This document shows, piece by piece, positions 63,701 to 64,000 of a DNA stretch of 64,000 nt. The notes under the pieces are model-generated. The model ran no database searches and was not told the DNA's origin. It was given only the letters and a program-made list of their open reading frames with translations. The position numbers and the translations under genes were made by a program. The DNA is from Clostridia bacterium (GTDB taxonomy: Bacteria > Bacillota > Clostridia > Christensenellales > Aristaeellaceae). Position 1 is the stretch's first letter. The number at the start of each line of letters is the position of its first letter. The stretch spans positions 1-64,000 of the forward strand of contig JAFXJP010000008.1 in assembly GCA_017532155.1 (NCBI GenBank), read 5' to 3'.

Positions 63701-64000
63701 TTACTTTTTATCCGTTCCCCAGTCGCTGACCTGGTTTTTCATATTGGAGCCCTTCGGCCCACCCAGATTGGGCAAAGCCGCTTCCTCATACCGGCGATAC
63801 TGCTGCCAGAAATGCGCGCCAAATTCCATCTTTTCGTCATCCCATTCGTCGCGCAGCGCAAACATGCGCTCACGCAGATGCGCCGTAACCGCCTCATAGC
63901 CCTGCACGCCAAAGAGATTTTCCGTCTCCCACGGATCCGCTTTCAGGTTGAACAGCTGTGTGAGCTTCAGCTCCTTCGTGCGGTATTCAATCAGCTTATA
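63701..64000 (-). CDS. Sulfatase, C-terminal part (5' end outside the window)
   Basis: The minus-strand frame is open to the window edge; the last 99 residues are visible. They begin YKLIEYRTKELKLTQLFNLK and continue ADPWETENLF, the typical C-terminal block of S1 family sulfatases (strand-strand then the DPWE turn). The remaining tail (FWQQYRRYEEAALPNLGGPK) is unassigned. The catalytic CxPxR region lies outside, so Cys or Ser type cannot be told. It would be a second client of the sulfatase maturase at 44.4-45.5 kb. Confidence 0.82.
   Translation of the reverse strand, partial: YKLIEYRTKELKLTQLFNLKADPWETENLFGVQGYEAVTAHLRERMFALRDEWDDEKMEFGAHFWQQYRRYEEAALPNLGGPKGSNMKNQVSDWGTDKK

Overview
The window looks like a chromosomal segment of an anaerobic, fairly GC-rich member of the Clostridia (Bacillota), probably from an animal gut. 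The evidence is a pyruvate:ferredoxin oxidoreductase, a radical-SAM anaerobic sulfatase maturase, a SpoVB-like flippase / MazG / HU cluster, GerM-type lipoproteins, a T-box riboswitch, strong AAGGAGG ribosome binding sites and sigma-A type TTGACA/TATAAT promoters. I cannot name a genus. No phage, insertion sequence or CRISPR array was seen.

Layout. 1-2.1 kb: the 3' end of galT, then a lower-GC PAP2 phosphatase and an XRE regulator with a membrane domain. 2.1-12.5 kb: an amino-sugar catabolic locus with an AraC regulator, SGNH hydrolase, two Gfo/Idh/MocA oxidoreductases and nagA on one side, convergent with DUF4838 protein / BadF-type sugar kinase / murQ, which is divergent from an RpiR/MurR-type regulator. 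12.6-19.5 kb: a HELGH metallopeptidase, eda, tRNA-Leu(UAA), a ribbon-helix-helix protein, small membrane proteins, GtrA, a YeiH-type exporter, a TIM-barrel isomerase and a low-molecular-weight tyrosine phosphatase. 19.5-27.5 kb: an SH3-domain secreted protein, then a glycosidase group (glutaminase-A/DUF4965 protein, GH2, AraC, GH42). 27.5-31.95 kb: sdpR-sdpI homologues, an ArsR-DUF2087 regulator and an OmpR-family two-component system. 32-35.3 kb: spoVB-like / mazG / hup. 36.6-39.2 kb: a Cys-type sulfatase and a second BadF-type kinase. 39.17-39.72 kb: a non-coding, hairpin-packed element. 39.8-45.5 kb: nifJ, a PhnP-like hydrolase and the sulfatase maturase. 45.6-50.5 kb: DegV, a DUF5131 protein and a T-box controlled ABC transporter. 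50.5-64 kb: two GerMN lipoproteins with a DUF6062 protein, an ADH/ALDH pair, a SPOR protein, an AlkZ-like glycosylase, TtcA-like, RecD2, ComF, and the 3' end of another sulfatase.

Taken together the genes describe a glycan-degrading anaerobe. Sulfatases (matured by the anSME at 44.4-45.5 kb) and GH2/GH42 enzymes would release sugars. BadF-type kinases, MurQ and NagA would feed GlcNAc/MurNAc-type amino sugars into glycolysis, and pyruvate would go through PFOR. Several intrinsic terminators lie directly against, or overlap, the ribosome binding site of the next gene in the same direction.

The most unusual object is the 39.17-39.72 kb element. It reads as two diverged copies of one multi-hairpin module facing each other, and stem sequences differ between copies while pairing is kept.
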